A stretch of 7,854 nt of DNA, taken from positions 1 to 7,854 of the forward strand of contig CABRSG010000109.1 in assembly GCA_902473545.1 (NCBI GenBank). The letters are read 5' to 3'. The stretch is from an uncultured Lachnospiraceae bacterium. GTDB lineage: Bacteria > Bacillota > Clostridia > Lachnospirales > Lachnospiraceae. The notes beneath the pieces are model-generated. The model worked only from the letters and a program-made list of their open reading frames with translations, made no database searches and had not been told where the DNA came from. A program made the translations under genes and the position numbers. Positions 5,557 to 7,854 of the stretch are shown piece by piece; positions within the stretch are counted from its first letter, which is position 1; each line of letters begins with the position of its first letter.

Positions 5557-7854
5557 CTATTCTACCTTTATATCATCAATATTTCCATAGAGTACCTTCA
5601 GTTCCTTTTTCACCTGGCCGTCACTGCCTGCTGTCTGATGATAGATGCCCCAGCCCTTTCCGTTAATCCAGAAAGTTCTGTAATCCTTCTGATTGATCAC
5701 CGGTGCAAAGGACATTGTCTTATGGACCATATCACACTGATACCCTGCCAGCTCCGGAATCAGAGAAAAGCTTGACATCGGGCGGATATAGTGATGGCCT
5801 GCTTCTGTCTCGCTCCACGGGCATCTCTTGTATCCGTCATAGCGGTCGCGAATTGCCTTAATGATTGTAAAAGCTTCTTCAATCATACCCTCTTTTACCA
5901 TGGTAACCGCAACCTGATACTCTACGCCTGTCCACACCTCATCACAATATGCAAATGGGAAGCGCGGTCTGCCGCCCTTTGGCCAGGAGCAGAGAACCAG
6001 TCCCGCCTCATCGTTCAGCGCATACGTCCTCTGTACATTCGGGACATCATCCATGCACTCCTTGAAATTATATTTATATATAGATTCCAGCGCCTTCTTC
6101 ACATGCTCCTTTGGAAGCACATAGCCAAGGCCTGCCGTCTGTGCCATAAACTGTCCCAGAAGCTGATCGGTCAGGCAGCCTTGTCCGTACTGATAGCGAT
6201 ACGCATCTACATCCTCCAGTTCCTGAATATAATACTCCCCATTAAAGAGCTTTTCATCCACCAGCGGAGCCGCTTTCTCATACAGTGCGCGGTATTTTTC
6301 AGCCGTCTCTGTTTTACCCAGATATTCTGCCATTTCTGCTACGCCCTTGATCGCTCCCAGATAAATGGTATTGGTCATGGTATTCGGACCATAGAACTCA
6401 ATATCATATGTTACATGCATCTTACCGTCCAGCACGCCGTCTCCGTCCGTATCCCATTCCTTAACGGAATATTCAAGAGCCTTCATCATATTGTCCCAGA
6501 TTCCTCTGAGGAATTCGTCATCGCCGGTATATTTCCACTCGCGGTAAACTCTCAGAATCGAGCCAAATTCCCCATCGCACGCCGGAATCATATCCCATCT
6601 GCTCTCGCCGAGGCACTTTCTTGCGCGGAAAGGCATACAGCCGTCTTCATCCAGCTCCACATTGAATTCCACATTGCGCATGGTAATCTCCAGCTCCGGA
6701 AACAGATTTGCTACCGCAGTCGCATAATTCCACACATGGTTTACATTTCCCTGACCGCATCCAACATAATCACGGATACCCTCCCAGCCGAGGAAATTGC
6801 CGTTTTCAATGCGGAAGCAGCAATGGCTCTTCATAGACATGATATTGGAAGCCACAGCATCGATCACATACATCGGAAGCGTCGTATCAAACAGCGCATT
6901 CTCAAATGCCTTTGACATGCCTTCCAGATAGTCTTTCTTTTCCACCACATAGCGGCTGACATCCCACGCATCCCTAAACAGGGTTGCGTAATAGTTGCGG
7001 ATGCTGTCATATCCGCCCTTTGCATACCGCTCCAGGTCGGCATCGTACTCGATCCAGCCCTTCGGACGGTTCGGAAAATACCAGGATATCAAAAACTCAA
7101 ACTCCTTCTCCTCATTTGGTCCGATCGTCTCATAACTGCTGACAGAACTGATTCTCTCTTTCAGATTGAGGAAACTGAAATCGTAATGTGACAGAAGATC
7201 ACAGCCCTTTGCCTCAATTTCTTCCTCTTCCGTAAGTTTGCCGTCCTCCGTAAAGTCATCCCAGAAGTCCTGCGCATTATCCGTCCACTGTCCATGCAGC
7301 CATTTTTTATGCGTGATCCCATTCTTGTTGGTAGTCGCGATCGACATGGAACCAAACTTCATATCGGTTTCTTTCAGATTCTTTGCAGTATAATACCAGC
7401 CTTTCAGCTCTCCTTCCTCCCGGTACTCATTTTCCACCTGGTCAACCAGTTTTACATTGTTAAATACATCATATCCGTCAAATCCAACCACATTTGCCAG
7501 CGTTCCCACTACAGAAACATCAATCGGCCGGTTTGTCGGATTACTGATTTTATATTTGATAATAGCCGTCGGTATACCGGAATTGTCCGCATCAAGCGGA
7601 ATGAAGGGCGTATACGCTTCCATGCGCACCTTCAGCGGCACCTTACTGTCCTCCAGATCTACATACACAAAGGGCTGTTTTCCTACCATTTTCGATTTTT
7701 CAAATCTCGGAATTCCCGCCAGCTCTCCGTTTAAAAAACCGTGTGATTTGTAATACGGCGGTTTAATTTTCGATTCCAGAATTCTGGCAACCGGTTCTTT
7801 TCCCTCTTCCTTTGCCCAGATTGCAAAGAAAGAAAACGGCACAAACTGTCCCTT
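5557..7854 (-). CDS. GH116-type glycoside hydrolase (GBA2-like, DUF608), N-terminus cut by window edge
   Basis: Retaining beta-glycosidase related to human non-lysosomal glucosylceramidase GBA2; known members cleave beta-glucosides, beta-xylosides or N-acetylglucosaminides. The frame is open to the right edge with 765 codons visible. The GTG at 7842 is only an internal valine (FVPFSFFAIWA context), so the true start lies outside. Using the numbering from that codon: an N-terminal beta-sandwich spans about 1-260 and an (alpha/alpha) barrel about 300-710. Recognisable family stretches are GWEG at 352-355 (Glu354, candidate nucleophile), HVWNYATAVANLFPELE at 369-385, the DTDGDG loop at 464-469 (possible metal site), HVTYDIEFYG at 476-485 with Asp480 as likely acid/base, EVWTGVEYQVA at 635-645, and PWSETEAGHHYIRP at 675-688. 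A short beta tail ends at 761. No signal peptide can be judged. It is immediately upstream of the GH32 gene, one base apart, implying joint use of one substrate class. The superfamily is firm; exact specificity is unknown. Confidence 0.88.
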   Translation of the reverse strand, partial: KGQFVPFSFFAIWAKEEGKEPVARILESKIKPPYYKSHGFLNGELAGIPRFEKSKMVGKQPFVYVDLEDSKVPLKVRMEAYTPFIPLDADNSGIPTAIIKYKISNPTNRPIDVSVVGTLANVVGFDGYDVFNNVKLVDQVENEYREEGELKGWYYTAKNLKETDMKFGSMSIATTNKNGITHKKWLHGQWTDNAQDFWDDFTEDGKLTEEEEIEAKGCDLLSHYDFSFLNLKERISSVSSYETIGPNEEKEFEFLISWYFPNRPKGWIEYDADLERYAKGGYDSIRNYYATLFRDAWDVSRYVVEKKDYLEGMSKAFENALFDTTLPMYVIDAVASNIMSMKSHCCFRIENGNFLGWEGIRDYVGCGQGNVNHVWNYATAVANLFPELEITMRNVEFNVELDEDGCMPFRARKCLGESRWDMIPACDGEFGSILRVYREWKYTGDDEFLRGIWDNMMKALEYSVKEWDTDGDGVLDGKMHVTYDIEFYGPNTMTNTIYLGAIKGVAEMAEYLGKTETAEKYRALYEKAAPLVDEKLFNGEYYIQELEDVDAYRYQYGQGCLTDQLLGQFMAQTAGLGYVLPKEHVKKALESIYKYNFKECMDDVPNVQRTYALNDEAGLVLCSWPKGGRPRFPFAYCDEVWTGVEYQVAVTMVKEGMIEEAFTIIKAIRDRYDGYKRCPWSETEAGHHYIRPMSSFSLIPELAGYQCDMVHKTMSFAPVINQKDYRTFWINGKGWGIYHQTAGSDGQVKKELKVLYGNIDDIKVE

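Noticed and set aside
5791..6915. Plus-strand open frame of 374 codons
   Set aside because: Antisense shadow of the GH116-type gene; its translation is rich in His, Ile, Cys and Arg with no recognisable family.
7843..7854. GTG at 7842 as the true start of the GH116 gene
   Set aside because: The frame stays open to the edge, the residues before it continue the conserved FVPFSFFAIWA stretch, and the protein would lack the beginning of its N-terminal domain.

Overview
The window looks like a piece of chromosome from a gut-type Firmicute, most likely a Lachnospiraceae-like Clostridia. This rests on the protein styles, strong Shine-Dalgarno sites, sigma-A promoters of the TTGACA/TATAAT type and moderate GC; no marker gene fixes the species. 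All four intact or edge-cut genes lie on the minus strand, so transcription runs from high to low coordinates. The only plus-strand coding trace is a decayed regulator fragment.

Right part (4077-7854): two glycoside hydrolase genes in one transcription unit. A GH116-type (GBA2-like) enzyme whose N-terminus lies beyond the right edge is followed, one base after its stop codon, by a complete cytoplasmic GH32 beta-fructosidase. Such tight packing suggests the two enzymes act on the same imported oligosaccharide or glycoside. The operon promoter is outside the window.

Middle (1731-3697): a two-gene module of an ABC/SMC-like ATPase and a zinc-binding HNH nuclease with ATGA stop/start overlap. It has its own promoter and a strong hairpin after it. 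Gene order, sizes and motifs fit the Septu anti-phage system (PtuA + PtuB). No reverse transcriptase is next to it, so it is not an obvious retron-associated PtuAB. Between this module and the sugar operon (3700-4076) there is no intact gene, only the C-terminal part of a LysR-type regulator on the plus strand, apparently frameshifted and lacking its DNA-binding half. The defence module therefore seems to sit in a disrupted locus.

Left part (1-1547): most of an ABC exporter half-transporter (membrane domain fused to ATPase), cut by the left edge before Walker B. It has a near-perfect promoter and a small palindrome overlapping the -35 box. It probably has a partner half-transporter downstream, outside the window.

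I see no tRNA, rRNA, CRISPR array, insertion sequence or transposase. The most notable system is a recognisable Septu-like defence pair rather than something clearly undescribed; the unusual points are its insertion context and the GH116-GH32 pairing.
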